64,000 bases of DNA from Ypsolopha sequella (lineage: Eukaryota > Arthropoda > Insecta > Lepidoptera > Ypsolophidae). Positions 1 to 11,568 of the stretch are shown here, one piece after another. The first letter of the stretch is position 1; every line of letters starts with the position of its first letter. Below the pieces are notes generated by a model. That model was not told the origin of the DNA and ran no database searches. It saw only the letters and a list, made by a program, of their open reading frames with translations. The stretch lies in assembly GCA_934047225.1 (NCBI GenBank), contig OW203992.1, positions 15,613,501-15,677,500 of the forward strand. Direction: 5' to 3'. Both the position numbers and the translations under genes were made by a program.

Positions 1-338
1 TTATTTATGCGCATTCCAATAATGAACCGCGCCACCTGTTTATTTTTCTATGTACTAAAAGTTCATTACTTTTCTTCAATGTAGAGACACATCGGGTAAT
101 ACTCTTTTATTATGTATTGATTGATTGATAATATGATATTATTGCTTACATAACTGTAAAAAATGTTATCACTTTGCATTTGCAGCGGCAGACTTTGCTT
201 GTAGTAGGTCATTTGCGTGCTACAGCGTAGCATTTACGTAGACTCAGAGTTTAGTCGTATATGAACGAGTGTTGTGAAACTTATTGAAATGGTTTATTGA
301 TTAGTTACATTGTAATAGCACATAATATTATATTATGT
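1..338. other. AT-rich DNA, nothing recognised
   Basis: No long reading frame, RNA gene or repeat that I recognise. A short GCTAC..CGTAG motif near 220-240 resembles motifs seen at 10.74 kb and 48.3 kb. Confidence 0.4.
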
Positions 339-532
339 GACTAGCTTTTGCCCGCGGCTTCGCCCGCGCAGTTGCATTTTCCCGGGATTAAAAGTAGCAT
401 GTGTCACTCTCCGGCCCATAAACTGTCTCTGTGCAAAAAATCACGTCAATCCGTTGCTCCGCTGCTGCGTGAAAGAAGGACAAAACAACAAACCAACACA
501 CTTTCGCGTTTATAATTAAAATAGGGAGGTAT
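339..532 (+). repeat. Interspersed repeat, GCCCGCGGCTTCG family
   Basis: Begins with the AGCTTTTGCCCGCGGCTTCG motif, runs through CAATCCGTTGCTCC and ends near TTTCGCGTTTATAATTA. These motifs in this order are, from general knowledge, a very common dispersed repeat of Lepidoptera. A 60-codon open frame across it is incidental. A more diverged relative lies near 51.36 kb. Confidence 0.6.
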
Positions 533-670
533 ATAACTAAGAAAGGTTCCGAATCAGAACTCTCCAAAAATAACGAAACTTTGTGTATGCTTAGGGTAAT
601 ATTGTTTGTACCATAGTACGAAAAATCATATAAGAACAAATCTGTCTTGATGATTTGTATTCAAGGTTAA

Positions 671-940
671 TATACAAGGTGACTTTTTGATCATCGTCCA
701 AATTCATACTGGTGGCTTGGTAAGTGATCAGTGTCATGGATCAATAACAATTTTAGTGAAATTCGCGAAATGAAATTTCGACTCCCCATAGTGATTCACT
801 CGGGACTGGAACTGAATTTCTATGGGAAGCCGAAATTTCATTTTACGAATTTCACAAAAATTGTTGCTGATCCAAGATACTGATCACTTACCAAGCCTCC
901 AGTATGAATTTGGACGATGATCAAAAAGTCACCTTGTATA
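671..940. repeat. Palindromic MITE, family A copy 1
   Basis: A 270-bp near-palindrome that starts TATACAAGGTGAC and ends GTCACCTTGTATA. The arms also share TTTTTGATCATCGTCC and CCAAATTCATACTGG, and the centre carries a second inverted pair, CGACTCCCCATAG versus CTATGGGAAGCCG. No coding capacity. Further copies lie at 14.35, 27.4 and 49.8-50.2 kb, with fragments at 15.34, 31.71 and 42.42 kb. Superfamily not assigned; a TA target is possible because the ends read TATA. Confidence 0.85.
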
Positions 941-945
941 TTTTT

Positions 946-1579
946 TAATTAATACAATGTTAAAATCACCACCACTTTTGGCCCTAGGTAGTTAGAAATG
1001 GCTCGAAAAAAATGTATAAGATTGTGTTCAGAATAGTCAAATTTTCAATTATTTCAGAACCTTCACTTGTAAGTTAAGTTTACATTATACCCCATTCTAA
1101 TCAATTTAATTCAACTTATACCCACGTACATTCAGTATGCTACGTTAAAATTAAATTCCCGCCGGTCTTTGCAGAGGACGTTTAATCCGGTGATAATAGC
1201 CGTTGACCGTGGTAAATCTCTGGTAATCCGGTGAACAGAACAAATATAGTTCGTACGCGATAAGGTGCGTCCGAACCTGAGCGGGCCGGCCGGAGCAGTG
1301 TTGCAAACTTCGAGACGAAACTACTTTTCAGTTTTTTTTTTTGGAAAGCTGGCATGGTTTTTGCTATTATTTATGTGTCGTTTAATAAAGATACGTAAGG
1401 CTTTTACCCAGAAATGGATACCGTAGTGCGCTATACGAAAGTGTAGAGTTGATTTATAAGAAGAATTCCTCAGATAATTCCCCAAGAAAAAACACTTATG
1501 AATGTTACTGTACTTACTATAATTTTACTTACTTACTATAATTGTGTATGTATTTCTGTGTTTTAAAGATATTAGATCA

Positions 1580-1582
<3 letters not shown>
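946..1582. other. No gene seen
   Basis: AT-rich with a slightly GC-richer stretch at about 1190-1310. No coding or RNA signal that I can support. Confidence 0.4.

Positions 1583-1622
<40 letters not shown>
1583..1622. repeat. (AT)n microsatellite
   Basis: Twenty uninterrupted AT dinucleotides. Confidence 0.97.
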
Positions 1623-1626
<4 letters not shown>

Positions 1627-1699
1627 TTATATATAAACAACACATGATCTTATTAGTCCAATAACGTTTCATTTTACCACGACATTTGGGTCATGCATG

Positions 1700-1831
1700 A
1701 CTTGGAAGAAATCGCTCTAAGCGATAAGACCGCCTATTGTTGCCTATATTTTTGTTTTTTTCAAACTTTGTATTGTCCTTTTTGTTGTTTTCTTTTGGTG
1801 CACAATAAAGCGTATTTATGTTATGTTATGT
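1700..1831 (+). repeat. LINE 3' tail fragment
   Basis: Carries the order TGGAAGAAATCGCTCTAAGC, GATAAGACCGCC, CACAATAAAG and a terminal run of TTATG units. The same order recurs at 11.25, 34.31 and 53.69 kb (plus) and 35.0 and 63.6 kb (minus), and at 33.0-34.4 kb it follows a LINE reading frame. This is therefore the 3' untranslated end of a non-LTR retrotransposon, heavily 5'-truncated. Confidence 0.75.
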
Positions 1832-2932
1832 GTTCTATCAAAATATTCTTTATCGCTTGTCTGTAAAATTCAGGGCAATATCATCCAAATTCTGGTAACA
1901 TTTCATGGGTCATCAAAATTTGCCCTTTTTTAGAGTTACCCAGTGAAACGTCACGGAACTGATAAGATCCCAGGCCGAGTATAGCGATAAGACATTTTCC
2001 AAAGCAAGCAATGTTAAGCAAAGAGATTGCGAGATTTTGAAAAAACAACTAGCAACACTGTCGTTTAGCGGTGAGGGTGCTAAATGTCCCATTTATATGA
2101 TGATGGTGGCCGCTGGCGAGCCTCTGCTCCCCTGGGCACGTTTGTAAATGACCCCTGGAAGTAACGGTGCCAGGAGCCGGTCGTTGACACTGATGGTTTA
2201 GTTAGATTGCGAAGAGTTTATCTGATAGTAAGTCTTATATAGATGGTGAAAGATTTTGTATGAACATGTTAAAATACTATGTTATTCTTGGTTGTTCTAT
2301 TATCTGTGTCTTTATGAATAAACTCAATTTAAGCAAAGTGAAGCTTGCACAATGGCGAATATAATATACTTTGTATGTGTCTTGGCTGACATCTTAGCGA
2401 GATAGACACTCTTCCATAGTTATTCTGTGGATTTGTAAGTTAACAAGCTGATGTTTTTGAACATGATTTGCCATTTCAGAAGTAACTAATGACTTGCTAA
2501 ACATATACAAACAGCGACCAAAATATTTGTTGTTCCAGTTTTTTTTCAGGCGAGCGATGGTCAACAAATTTACATGGTAAACGGTCGCTTAGAATGTGTC
2601 GTCACGCGCGGTCAAGCTCGCGTTATCAAGGACACGTTTGTTCACACCTCGTTGTGCCGGTCCCAGGGGACAGGCGTCGCCAATTCCGGAGAGATTTAGT
2701 TTAACGTGTTATTGTAAGTTTGGTTTTTGTACAAAAGTATACAGGTGCACTTTGAGCTAAAATGTTAACTTTATGATACATTTACTAAATAGTTTACGAG
2801 GCTTCGCTATAATATTCTTCGTACTTATACGAATCCCTAAAATACTGTTGCAACTTTCTTCGTAATGTCACAGATAGCCCTGTAGCGCGTAGCACTTCTA
2901 CATATAGGTACAAACAAAAGCATACTCCCAGA
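1832..2932. other. No gene seen
   Basis: Mixed AT-rich DNA with a GC-richer patch at about 2075-2200 and another at 2590-2690. No long frame or RNA gene. Confidence 0.4.
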
Positions 2933-3348
2933 GGGCCTATTATGTATCTTTAGTTGCCATTTAAACTGGGTGCCTATCATCAAAAACATAGATATACTAT
3001 CGAATTCCGATTGTCTAAGGATATGTTCGCACTTGAAGTGACGACACAGTTCGTAAATAGTTCAATACCGACTAAGTAATAGCAATTTTGAAAGTTCCAT
3101 TTTTAGCTATGTTTTTTAGCCCCCCTATTCTGTATCTAAGGTTGCCAACTGGACAGGGTGCCTATCGTCAAAAACATATATATAACTGAACTTTCAAAAT
3201 TGCCTTTAGATGATATTGAACTATTTACGAACTGTGACGTCATTTCAAATGCGAACATATCCTTAGACAATCGAAATTCGATAGTATATTTATGTTTTTG
3301 GTGATAGGCACCTAGCCCACTTGGCAACCAGAGATACATAATAGGCCC
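2933..3348. repeat. 416-bp palindromic MITE
   Basis: Outer ends are GGGCCTAT and ATAGGCCC. Inward, matching arms share GGTGCCTATCATCAAAAACA, GTCTAAGGATATGTTCGC and AGTTCGTAAATAGTTCAAT in opposite orientation, over roughly 160 bp each. The centre (about 3120-3190) holds an extra partial copy of the outer arm (CTATTCTGTATCTAAGGTTG...), suggesting insertion or rearrangement within the palindrome. Non-coding. Confidence 0.85.
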
Positions 3349-3524
3349 GCAGGTCTCGTAATTCTACGTGCGTGTGGATTACAAAGTTACTAAATTCATT
3401 GTCGTATGTTGCGCTACCGAATAACAAATGCCTCGATCGAACAAATGATTCCATTGCATCGCTATAAAGGCGAGCAAAACAAACGTCCTGCGATCTATCG
3501 GGCCGCTATAAATCAGAAGGCTGT

Positions 3525-3618
3525 CGATGGGGCCGCGTGCGTCCTCCCACTGCGACGCGCGGGTTGATTTGTCGCGTCCACTGACGTAGAGTTGCACTGG
3601 TTTGTAGTGATGTCTTAG
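3525..3618. repeat. Diverged repeat, copy 1
   Basis: TGCGACGCGCGG...GTCCACTGA.GTA.AGTTGCAC is repeated at 4438-4560. Both copies end with TTTGTAGTGAT.TCTTAG. They sit on either side of the hAT-like element. The family is not recognised. Confidence 0.5.
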
Positions 3619-3686
3619 ACCTACAACTATTTATGTAGATAGTTAAATCAGAAGGCTTTCTATAAGTCTCGTGGGGATGCGTTGAG

Positions 3687-4368
3687 CAGAGCTGTCATAT
3701 GGATTAAAAAAGGCCGAAGATGAGCTATTTAAATAACACTCGGACTAGGTCCGACGGACTTTAAAGGCGAATGCTAAACTCAAGCGGACTCAGCGGACTA
3801 AGCCGATCTCGGTAAAAAGCCGGTTTGATCCGAGTTTGTCCGAAAATGTCCATTGAATTACTTCAAGAGAGTTATGCAGTAAATACAGACATTACTACAA
3901 TTTGATATTTCGACTCCTTCAATAGAGTCGTCATCACATGCGTCGAATAACATTGTATAATTTAACGCAATGTGACTCATTTACTCTCTTTTTAATATCT
4001 TGTAAATAGGTTAAATGTAAATTGTTTTTTTTTTTTACCTATCTGTTATATTTTTCTTTATACTTCATTGTGATTGTGACTGATGCACGAATGGCCCGAA
4101 ATATATCTCAATTAAATTTTATTAAAATGTGTTTTATCTAGGTTTAATCGTTAAAAAGACAAAAAGTCAATATTTAATAATTATTTTTTCATATTATACT
4201 TTCATTAAACCATGCATAATAATCATTTCGTTAAACACAACGGACAAGACGGACTGCACGGACTAAGCCGGAATCCGAAAATCCGTGCTTACGGCTGAAT
4301 AAGTCCTATTTTTATAAATTTTCGGTTTTATTTCAGACTTATTTGGTTCATTTCATGAGACAGCTCTA
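3687..4368. mobile_element. Non-autonomous hAT-like element
   Basis: Ends read CAGAGCTGTCAT and GAGACAGCTCTA (imperfect terminal inverted repeats). The flanks GCGTTGAG (3679-3686) and ATGTTGAG (4369-4376) match at six of eight positions, which fits the 8-bp target duplication of hAT elements. Just inside the ends, CGGACT-type motifs are repeated on both sides (CGGACTCAGCGGACTAAG near 3785; CGGACTGCACGGACTAAG near 4249), like transposase-binding subterminal repeats. No transposase frame. The hAT assignment is an inference. Confidence 0.55.
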
Positions 4369-4435
4369 ATGTTGAGTCACAATGGTTTATCGTAGTGATA
4401 TCTAAAAAATATAATGAATATGGCTTCGTATATCC

Positions 4436-4563
4436 TGCGAGTCTGCGACGCGCGGTTTGTTCTGTCGAGTCCACTGATGTACAGTTGCACAGGTCTGTCA
4501 GAACTTCTGCTGCTGTCGTTGAGAGTGGGGCTACGTTTGAACTTTTGTAGTGATATCTTAGCT
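4436..4563. repeat. Diverged repeat, copy 2
   Basis: Related to 3525-3618 but about 60 bp longer in the middle. The overlapping 80-codon frames on both strands are products of this repeat, not genes. Confidence 0.5.
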
Positions 4564-4565
4564 AA

Positions 4566-5008
4566 AAAAAAAAACAGATTTCTTGTTTTATTTGCTTTAG
4601 TAATAAATAAATATTTCATACACCACCACCAGAGAATGAAAAATAACCTTAAATATGAAAAATAATATAATGACTTTGTTATGTTATACCTAAATATCGA
4701 ATGAAATACCGGTAAGTAATTAAATGTTAGTGAATCTAAACATGTATCGCCCTACATTTAAATCGATATACACATCTTCAGCACATCCCTCGAACATTCT
4801 GCGAATAAAGCCCTCAGTCTCGTTCCCCTGCGGTCAAGAATATCTTAACTATTTATTGAGCTTGGTTCGACTCCTGCATAATCACTCGCCGTTTGTAACA
4901 TAAACACAAGTTGCCCAATTGATCCCGGCTTGTCTTTCTTATTGCTTCCCTTATCGTAATTATTGGCGTTTGGTAAAGGGAGGACACAAGAGAAAAATAC
5001 AACAGTTT
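4566..5008. other. No gene seen
   Basis: AT-rich, no repeat or gene that I can name. Confidence 0.4.
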
Positions 5009-5130
5009 TTAGGGTTCCTTATTATTAAGCCTCCGCTGCCTGTGCGTCTGTCGGTCCGTCTGTCACAGGGGTCTACAGCTTCAGCTGTTATGGATAGTCA
5101 GTTCAAATTTACACAGAATACGTGTTACTA
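5009..5130. repeat. Interspersed repeat fragment
   Basis: Contains TTAGGGTTCCTTATTATTAA, CTGTCGGTCCGTCTGTC and GATAGTCAGTTCAAATTT, motifs common in lepidopteran dispersed repeats. Truncated. Confidence 0.45.
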
Positions 5131-5162
5131 GTTACTATGGGCTCTACCAAGGCAAATAAGAT

Positions 5163-6262
5163 AACCGGCCATGTGCGAGTCGGACTCTCGTAGAAAGGGT
5201 TCCGTACCACCACACAATACAGGTACGGAACCCTAAAAACATGGTAAATAATTCCAACTGCAGTTATTCATACCAACTTAACTTGACACATACGATCTAT
5301 TAACTCTAACTTATCTAAAGGGTCTAATTAGGTTGGTCGTTTATAACTTCCTAAAAAATTTAATATTTGTAATTTCTAGATTTTTTCTATGTGTGTGCTA
5401 TAAGACTTACCTGTAAACGAAATTTCAAATTTCTAAGTCAACTAGAAGTGCCCTATAGGTTTTGATTCTCTTGCGAGTGTCAAAAATTTGTATGAAACTG
5501 ATTATGTAAAATGCAATAACTTTTTTCGCATCGAGTTAGAAGCCTGATTTTTTACTGCCGTAGAAGGTATCAGTTTCAACTTGATATAAATAGGATGAAA
5601 AAAAATTAAACCCGATACAAAGAACCTCGAATAAGTAGCATTTTGTTGACTCTATTTTGTTTCATCTTAAAAACGGTAATACATCAATGACATTCTATAA
5701 GGTCCTACAATAATAAGTGAAAATAATTGTTGGGTAGATTATGTATCGTTGACTGAGCTTTGTTTAAATTTATTTTTCAGTTTTCAGTACAAAGTGGTTC
5801 AGTCAATTGAGCTGACTTATATAGAAAGGTGAAAAAAAAGTCCGCGAAAATAAAATAAGTTTCTTGGGTATGTGACCCATAACCATAATGAATACTGAAT
5901 CACACCCTGATTTTTTTTTTCACTTTGATTTGTAGGACCTTATATACCAAAATGTCATTGTAATACATACAAGTTTCTTTGGTCAGGTTGTTGGGAGATC
6001 ACATCAAGCTATACATTTGCAGTACTACATTAGCCCCTATATCGAAGGATATCAGATGGTATAAAGTCCAGTGTGCATAACTTAATGGGATTTCCACATA
6101 CTCTAACAAATAATGTACAAAGTTAGGGTTCCATATAGTCACCTTGTTTTTTGTCGCCTAGATTTTGTTGCTATGGCATCTACCATAATGTTTTAGGGTT
6201 CCGTACCCGTATTGTGTGGTGGTACGGAACCCTTTGTGCGCGCGTCCGCCTCGCACTTGTCC
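5163..6262. repeat. Inverted pair of CCGGCC..GGTTCCGTACC repeat ends
   Basis: The left end (5163-5236) reads CCGGCCATGTGCGAGTCGG then AGGGTTCCGTACCACCACAC. The right end (about 6190-6262) is the inverted counterpart, including GTGTGGTGGTACGGAACCCT and TCGCACTTGTCC. The two lie about 1 kb apart and may be the ends of one element, or two copies head to head. The interior holds an independent palindromic MITE and no long frame. Confidence 0.5.
5679..5967. repeat. MITE with about 30-bp inverted ends
   Basis: Left arm ATACATCAATGACATTC..ATAAGGTCCTACAA is mirrored by TTGTAGGACCTTATA..AATGTCATTGTAATACAT on the right. Non-coding. Confidence 0.65.
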
Positions 6263-8565
6263 AAATTATTAATACAAGAGAATAGTTTTAGTTTTGTGTC
6301 TAGAATGAGCGGAACACGTTAACTACTCGTTATACATGGTTAGGCCATATCATAGACAATACTGTCTATGGGCCGTATCAAGGGCATTGCGCAGCATGGA
6401 ACAGTCACAGACCAATTACTCATTAGACATCTTATCAACCACGGACAAGTGAGAACTTTTCCCGCCACTGCACGCCGCTGTGTTGCGGGGTAATGCGGGG
6501 AGGGTGCTAAGTAAGGAAATAGAGATGGAATAGTATGGAATGTCATTTGTATAGTAGTGAAATTGCACTGATGTGTTGGCGAATGCAGTGAATGCAGTAA
6601 TCTTGTTTTAAATCTTATTCATACATAACTCATTTCACATCAGCGTATTTTTCATCAAGCAAAGCGCTTTAATCTTTTCTCAATTTTGGTAAATAATGAA
6701 AAGGAAATTTATTTCGAACTCTTGAATGTGGTTTGCTTATATTTATAATTAATAACAGTAAAAAAAGATAATCATAAACTTAATTCATCTCATTATTATT
6801 TATTTGTCTTATTTACATATTTAATTTAACCATATTTTTATGCAAATAAACTACTGTACTTTTACAAAAAGTTAAAAGGTATAACCCTGACATGCTATTA
6901 TCCAAATTAGTTATCCACAAATAAACAGTGAACGTAACAAATGGAGCAGTGGAACAGTGACCTGTACGTAACAGGGCGGTGTTAAGTGTAACCTAATTTC
7001 TGATTAATACGCTTAAGCGGAAACCTCACTAAGCAGGTTCAAATGGCACGCGGAAGGGACACCTTAGTGGGAGGACCGTTAGTCAGGATATCATAAACAT
7101 TCTAATTTATTTTATTTTGATTATTTTATATTTTAATTTATTTTATTTTGGAGCGAATTGGTCAGTCACCTGGGTTGCCGGAAGTTGCACAAAAGTAATG
7201 TGTGGAAAGAAGGGAAGATCTTTGCCCAAGTGAGGGTGTAAAAGATAACTATATATGTTTATCTCTCACAAAATATATAAATAATTTACTGTCGTACTTT
7301 TCTTGATCGTTCGCACATATAATGTTTATCTGGAATAATATCATAATGGACAAGACTGTTAACGAAACGGCGCCTTAACAGACAAGTAAAGACTTCGACA
7401 AACGAGCTAATAGCTCACAATATTTACTTACTTTCCTCACTATTAGGCAAGTTTCGCGACTGAGTAGATTTATAGTTTCCGCCTCCTTCATTATCTGTAT
7501 TGAACGAGCGTCCGAAAGCGCGGCATATAAATCTAAATGAAGACGCCGATGGCCAACCCCCCGCTGACAACAAACTTAGTCCGACTCTGAGTTTCGAAGT
7601 TACTTTTCTGCTACTTTTGTAGGATCCACTAAAATATGGTGTCACATATTTACTTAATAAAATACAACGTAGTCTAGTTGGGATAATCGATTTGAGGGGT
7701 CCAAATTAAGACCATAATATAAATATATAGGATGCAATAGTGCAGAACAAAAATGACTATTAATTTTTATTCTGATCTGAAGGTTTTTATGAAATGTATT
7801 AGTGGAAAAGTGCATAAGATAAATCAAGATTATTGATCTAATTCAATTTATTCAATGCCTTAACATTACATTAGGCAACATAATTTTATTCGGCCACAGT
7901 CCATAAGCACGGGCCATTCCATGCAGAAGAAATATCGGGCGGAAGTCATAATATAACCCGTTGTATAAGCAATACCATCCGCAGTCTTCCCCAAATATTC
8001 AGTTTTCCTCTTTGTTGGCATTTTTTGTGTAGTTAAGAAAAAACAACAGGCCCATAACTCTTATGCCGGTTGATCAGATAGATCGTAATGGGTGTAATGG
8101 ATCCGCTGGTCAGCCGCCCGCATGCAAATAAATCTGCGACCCGATGCAATGATGTGTGGAAAATGGCGCTCACCCCTTCCTCAAGCCGGTCCTGCCCCAG
8201 TGGCCCGAAGCCTGCCCTTTGCCTCGCCACTGCAATAAAAAAATCTGGAAGGCCATTTTATAAAATTGATATTACATTTAGTAGCCCTAAAGTTATGTTC
8301 TGGGATACCATTACACACAAAAGGGGTGAGGTGGAAATACTATTTTAGGGTTTAAAGCAGTGTTTTATTTAAATTGTATTTGAAACTATTACTTATAGAA
8401 AGAATTGAATTTCATTAAAAATATAAATTTATTAGGTAATTTATTGAACAAACAACTGTTGCTTACTCATAATTTGTGTTTATAGAAGGCAACAACTTTT
8501 TGGATTTGAAAGTCACATGAAATAACTTGTAAAGCTTGGTAAACTTATAAATTTCGAGAGACGAT
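6263..8565. other. No gene seen
   Basis: Mostly AT-rich. Short frames (for example 8033-8230 minus and 8088-8348 plus) overlap on opposite strands and resemble no protein that I know. Confidence 0.4.
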
Positions 8566-8569
8566 AGAA

Positions 8570-8860
8570 AAATCAACACAGCCGAACAACGTTGCGTCAC
8601 TGGACAATCTTTACCTGCGTTGTTTTATCCCGGAAAGCGAGCGGTGATAAAAGTCAGAGCAAATGGCAGTCAATAAAATAAATAGCAATGGCTTCTGTAA
8701 ATAAGTCGGTGCCCGGGGCGACGATCGTCTTTTTTATTGGCGCCTCGATTGCTCTAGAAACAAGGAGTGTTGGAGTGCGAAGCGGCGGGTGGCGGGAGCG
8801 CGGGCTGGCGGCGGCCGGCGGCCCCGCACTCTGACGTTGCAGATTACATTCACAGATTAG
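8570..8860. other. GC-rich unique island
   Basis: Abruptly GC- and CpG-rich around 8715-8835 (for example GGCGGGAGCGCGGGCTGGCG) in an AT-rich setting, with no inverted ends and no repeat partner in the window. It could be a promoter or enhancer region; nothing in the sequence proves this. Confidence 0.3.
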
Positions 8861-9084
8861 AAATGAGATCTCACCGACATGCTGCGACATTGTCTGCCAC
8901 GAGACACTTCAAAACGATTGTATTTGCTAACATCTTCGAGAACACTTCAACATGTCTGCGCTCTTTTTTGCCAGAAAATATTATTCGTTAGCACAAAGAA
9001 AAAAACTTTGGCATCTTTTTCGATTCTCTTCAAAGCCACTCAATGTCAATATTACTTCTTTACAAATTGAGTAAGGATAGCGTA

Positions 9085-9260
9085 ATGTATTCCGGACGTA
9101 TAGCGTGTCGGGGCACGGTTTCTATACAGGGCCGGGTTCAGATAAGATGTATTAATTTGTAAGAATTTGTCGCCGGACCCTCGCGCCGCCCTATCCCCGT
9201 GGCTTGCATTCCAATCACGCGTTACACGACCCCTAATTGCACCTAATAATTTCTTTAAAT
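9085..9260. other. GC-rich unique island with homeodomain-like sites
   Basis: Unique moderately GC-rich DNA (about 9100-9230) followed by CCCCTAATTGCACCTAATAA, which includes a TAATTG core of the kind bound by homeodomain proteins. Function is conjecture. Confidence 0.25.
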
Positions 9261-9953
9261 AGCCCTGTGGTATTGTAGTGTGTGTTCTTAAAGACGGATC
9301 TATTAGGGACTTTTATTCATGGCTGATGTTTTTACAGTTTATGAAGTTTTGGTGAAGCCTTTGTGTCTGTTTGCCTATATTTCCTTCCGCAGCATAACTG
9401 ACAAACCGCTCAGTCAACTGCACTGAAATTTTGCAAATAACTAGGCATGTTTAAGTCATCTACTAGATATCACATATTATTGAGACTTGATGAAACGTAT
9501 TTTCATACGCGTATTAATTCTATTTGTACGCAATTAACTTAAAATAGAGTTCATAAGCTCTTAAGTAGGATTACCTAGCTGCTATACAATCAGAAAATTA
9601 AGAGTGTGTTTTCTGAAATCGAAAGAGACAATCGTCGATTCCAATTTTATATCCTCTTCAAGAAAGACCTGATGCTATTTATTCTTTCCAGGGATGTATT
9701 AGTGTCGTCGTGTGAAGTGTCGCCGCGGGCCCAGGGCCCCGGGGGGCTCGTCAATGCTAGCTGGACCTCATCCAATCACTGGTCACCTCCCCCTCTCCCT
9801 GCCCTACGTACCGAGGACAAGGGTTTACGACCTAATCACACGTAACTACAGGGACAGCACACTGATGGGTTCGCAGGTGTATACCTTTTTTATTTTACCC
9901 AGGTGTAAAAAGCTAATATAAAGCTAATTTATAAGACAGCATACCTATAATAG
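9261..9953. other. No gene seen; small GC-rich patch
   Basis: A patch at about 9710-9870 (CGCCGCGGGCCCAGGGCCCC) is GC-rich. Two overlapping frames of about 70-80 codons here are not recognisable proteins. Confidence 0.3.
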
Positions 9954-10290
9954 TAGTTTATGCTACAAGGGCGCAAAGGAATAAATTACGAGGACGATTT
10001 AAAACACGAGCGCAGCGACTACTACGTCTTTCAATGCATAGTGTGAGGAAATGAAAACAAATATAATCTTGTGAACTTTAAATTATGATTGGCTCAAAAG
10101 GATTGTATCCAGAGCCGTTAAACAGTGGAAAAAAAAGTATAACATCTATGGTACACAGGAAAGGCTGCAGGTTAGCCAACCATTGCAAACAAATTAAAAA
10201 AATAATAATAATAATAAAGCCCTAGGGCAAAATAATCGACTTTCTGTGCGGTTTTGATGCATAAAAAGTGGGCCTTTACGAGCACATGCA
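9954..10290 (+). repeat. Dispersed repeat, family E copy 1
   Basis: Shares ordered blocks, in opposite orientation, with 48461-48845: TGATTGGCTCAAAAGGA, AACAGTGGAAAAAAAAGTAT, GGTTAGCCAACC, CCCTAGGGCAAAATAATCGA and ATGCATAAAAAGTGGGCC. Contains a small (AAT)n run near 10201. Non-coding; the class is unknown. Confidence 0.75.
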
Positions 10291-10470
10291 TTGAAAATAC
10301 ATTTTACACGAGTAAGCACTAGTACATTTGTAAAAGAATACAAATACTTCAATATGTAAACTTAAATCAATTTCATATTTTATATTTCATTTTATTATGG
10401 ACATATACACGTATCTACTCATAATAATTATTGCATCTTCAACAATTTTAGGCTTTATATAATTAAACAT

Positions 10471-10610
10471 ACAGCCAGTTGCAGAAAGGGTTTTTAAGTT
10501 AAATGAACCTTTAAAGTTAATGCCATCCTTTACATTGTTCTTGACAAAGAAAGTGACAGCATTCATTTTAAAGTTTCATTAAACTTAAAAACCCTTTCTG
10601 TAACTGGCCG
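10471..10610. repeat. 140-bp MITE
   Basis: Arms GCCAGTTGCAGAAAGGGTTT and AAACCCTTTCTG.AACTGGC, continuing inward through TTTAAGTT and AACTTAAA. Non-coding. Confidence 0.8.
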
Positions 10611-10619
10611 ATAAACAAG

Positions 10620-11160
10620 CCGAAAATATATCTTAATTATTTAAAATTTCAATACACATGATTTATTTTATATCAATTTAATCATAGTAGTAAAAAATTC
10701 ACATTGTAATATCTAGGTAACTACATTATAATCGAAGAAGACGAAATACCGATGCTACGGCGTAGCACTCTCGTAGCGCCTCCACCGCGCCTACCGCTTA
10801 GTTAATTTTGGTAAGCACCTTACCGCTATCGCCGCCCCCTTGTAGCGTCTTCAGCTTATGCTAATGAAGTATTGTAACGCTCTTATCACGCTTTGTCTAC
10901 CTTCAGCTGCAATTGAGCGGTCTTTAATCATCACGGACGGTTGAAATTTTGAATTAATAACTATGAAATTTAGCCGCGGGTAATTGCCTTTGTTGCTTGA
11001 ACATGAAAACTTTAAAGTCTCTTTCTAACTTTCAATATTGGTAAAGTTGTGACTGTAACTGTAAAATTACAATTAGTGTATTTGTATAATATACAAGTTG
11101 TCAAGTAGATTTATATTTACACTGTATAGATTTTTGACCTTATTTACTTACTATAAACTT
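10620..11160. other. No gene seen
   Basis: Includes a CGTAGC-rich patch at 10745-10860 (CGGCGTAGCACTCTCGTAGC) similar in style to 48.25-48.36 kb. No coding signal. Confidence 0.35.
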
Positions 11161-11164
11161 ATTT

Positions 11165-11310
11165 TTTATTATTATTTAACTTATTTTTGTATCATCGTTT
11201 CCTGTCCCCCATTTCTCGTATTATAATAATTTCTTCACCACCCAAAGGTTGGCTGGAAGAAATCGCTTCAAGTGTTAAGAACGCCTCCGCACAAAATTAT
11301 TAAAAATGAA
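11165..11310 (+). repeat. LINE 3' tail, interrupted
   Basis: TTGGCTGGAAGAAATCGCTT...GTTAAGAACGCC matches the LINE tails elsewhere in the window. The tail appears to resume after the next repeat (about 11569-11625: GTACAGTAAAG), so the next element probably inserted into it. Confidence 0.55.
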
Positions 11311-11568
11311 AAAACCGGCCAAGTGCGAGTCGGACTCGTGCACGAAGGGTTCCGTACCATTATCTATAAAAACGGCAAAATAAACATGTCTGTTGTATGG
11401 GAGCCCCATTCTTTTTTTTTTATAGTATTTGTTGTTATAGCGGCAACAGAAATACATCATCTGTGAAAATTTCACACAGACTTTCTGACAAAATTTCTGA
11501 CAGACGGACAGCGGAGTCTTAGTAATAGGGTCCCGTTGGTTACCCTTTGGGTACGGAACCCTAAAAAT
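11311..11568 (+). repeat. CCGGCCAAGTGCGAG..GTACGGAACCC repeat
   Basis: Starts CCGGCCAAGTGCGAGTCGG, continues AAGGGTTCCGTACCATTA and ends GGGTACGGAACCCTAAAAA. A widespread lepidopteran dispersed repeat (general knowledge). The two opposite-strand frames of about 65 codons over it are incidental. Confidence 0.75.

Noticed and set aside
8033..8348. Overlapping 65- and 86-codon frames on opposite strands
   Set aside because: No recognisable content, and both strands open by chance in a GC-richer patch.
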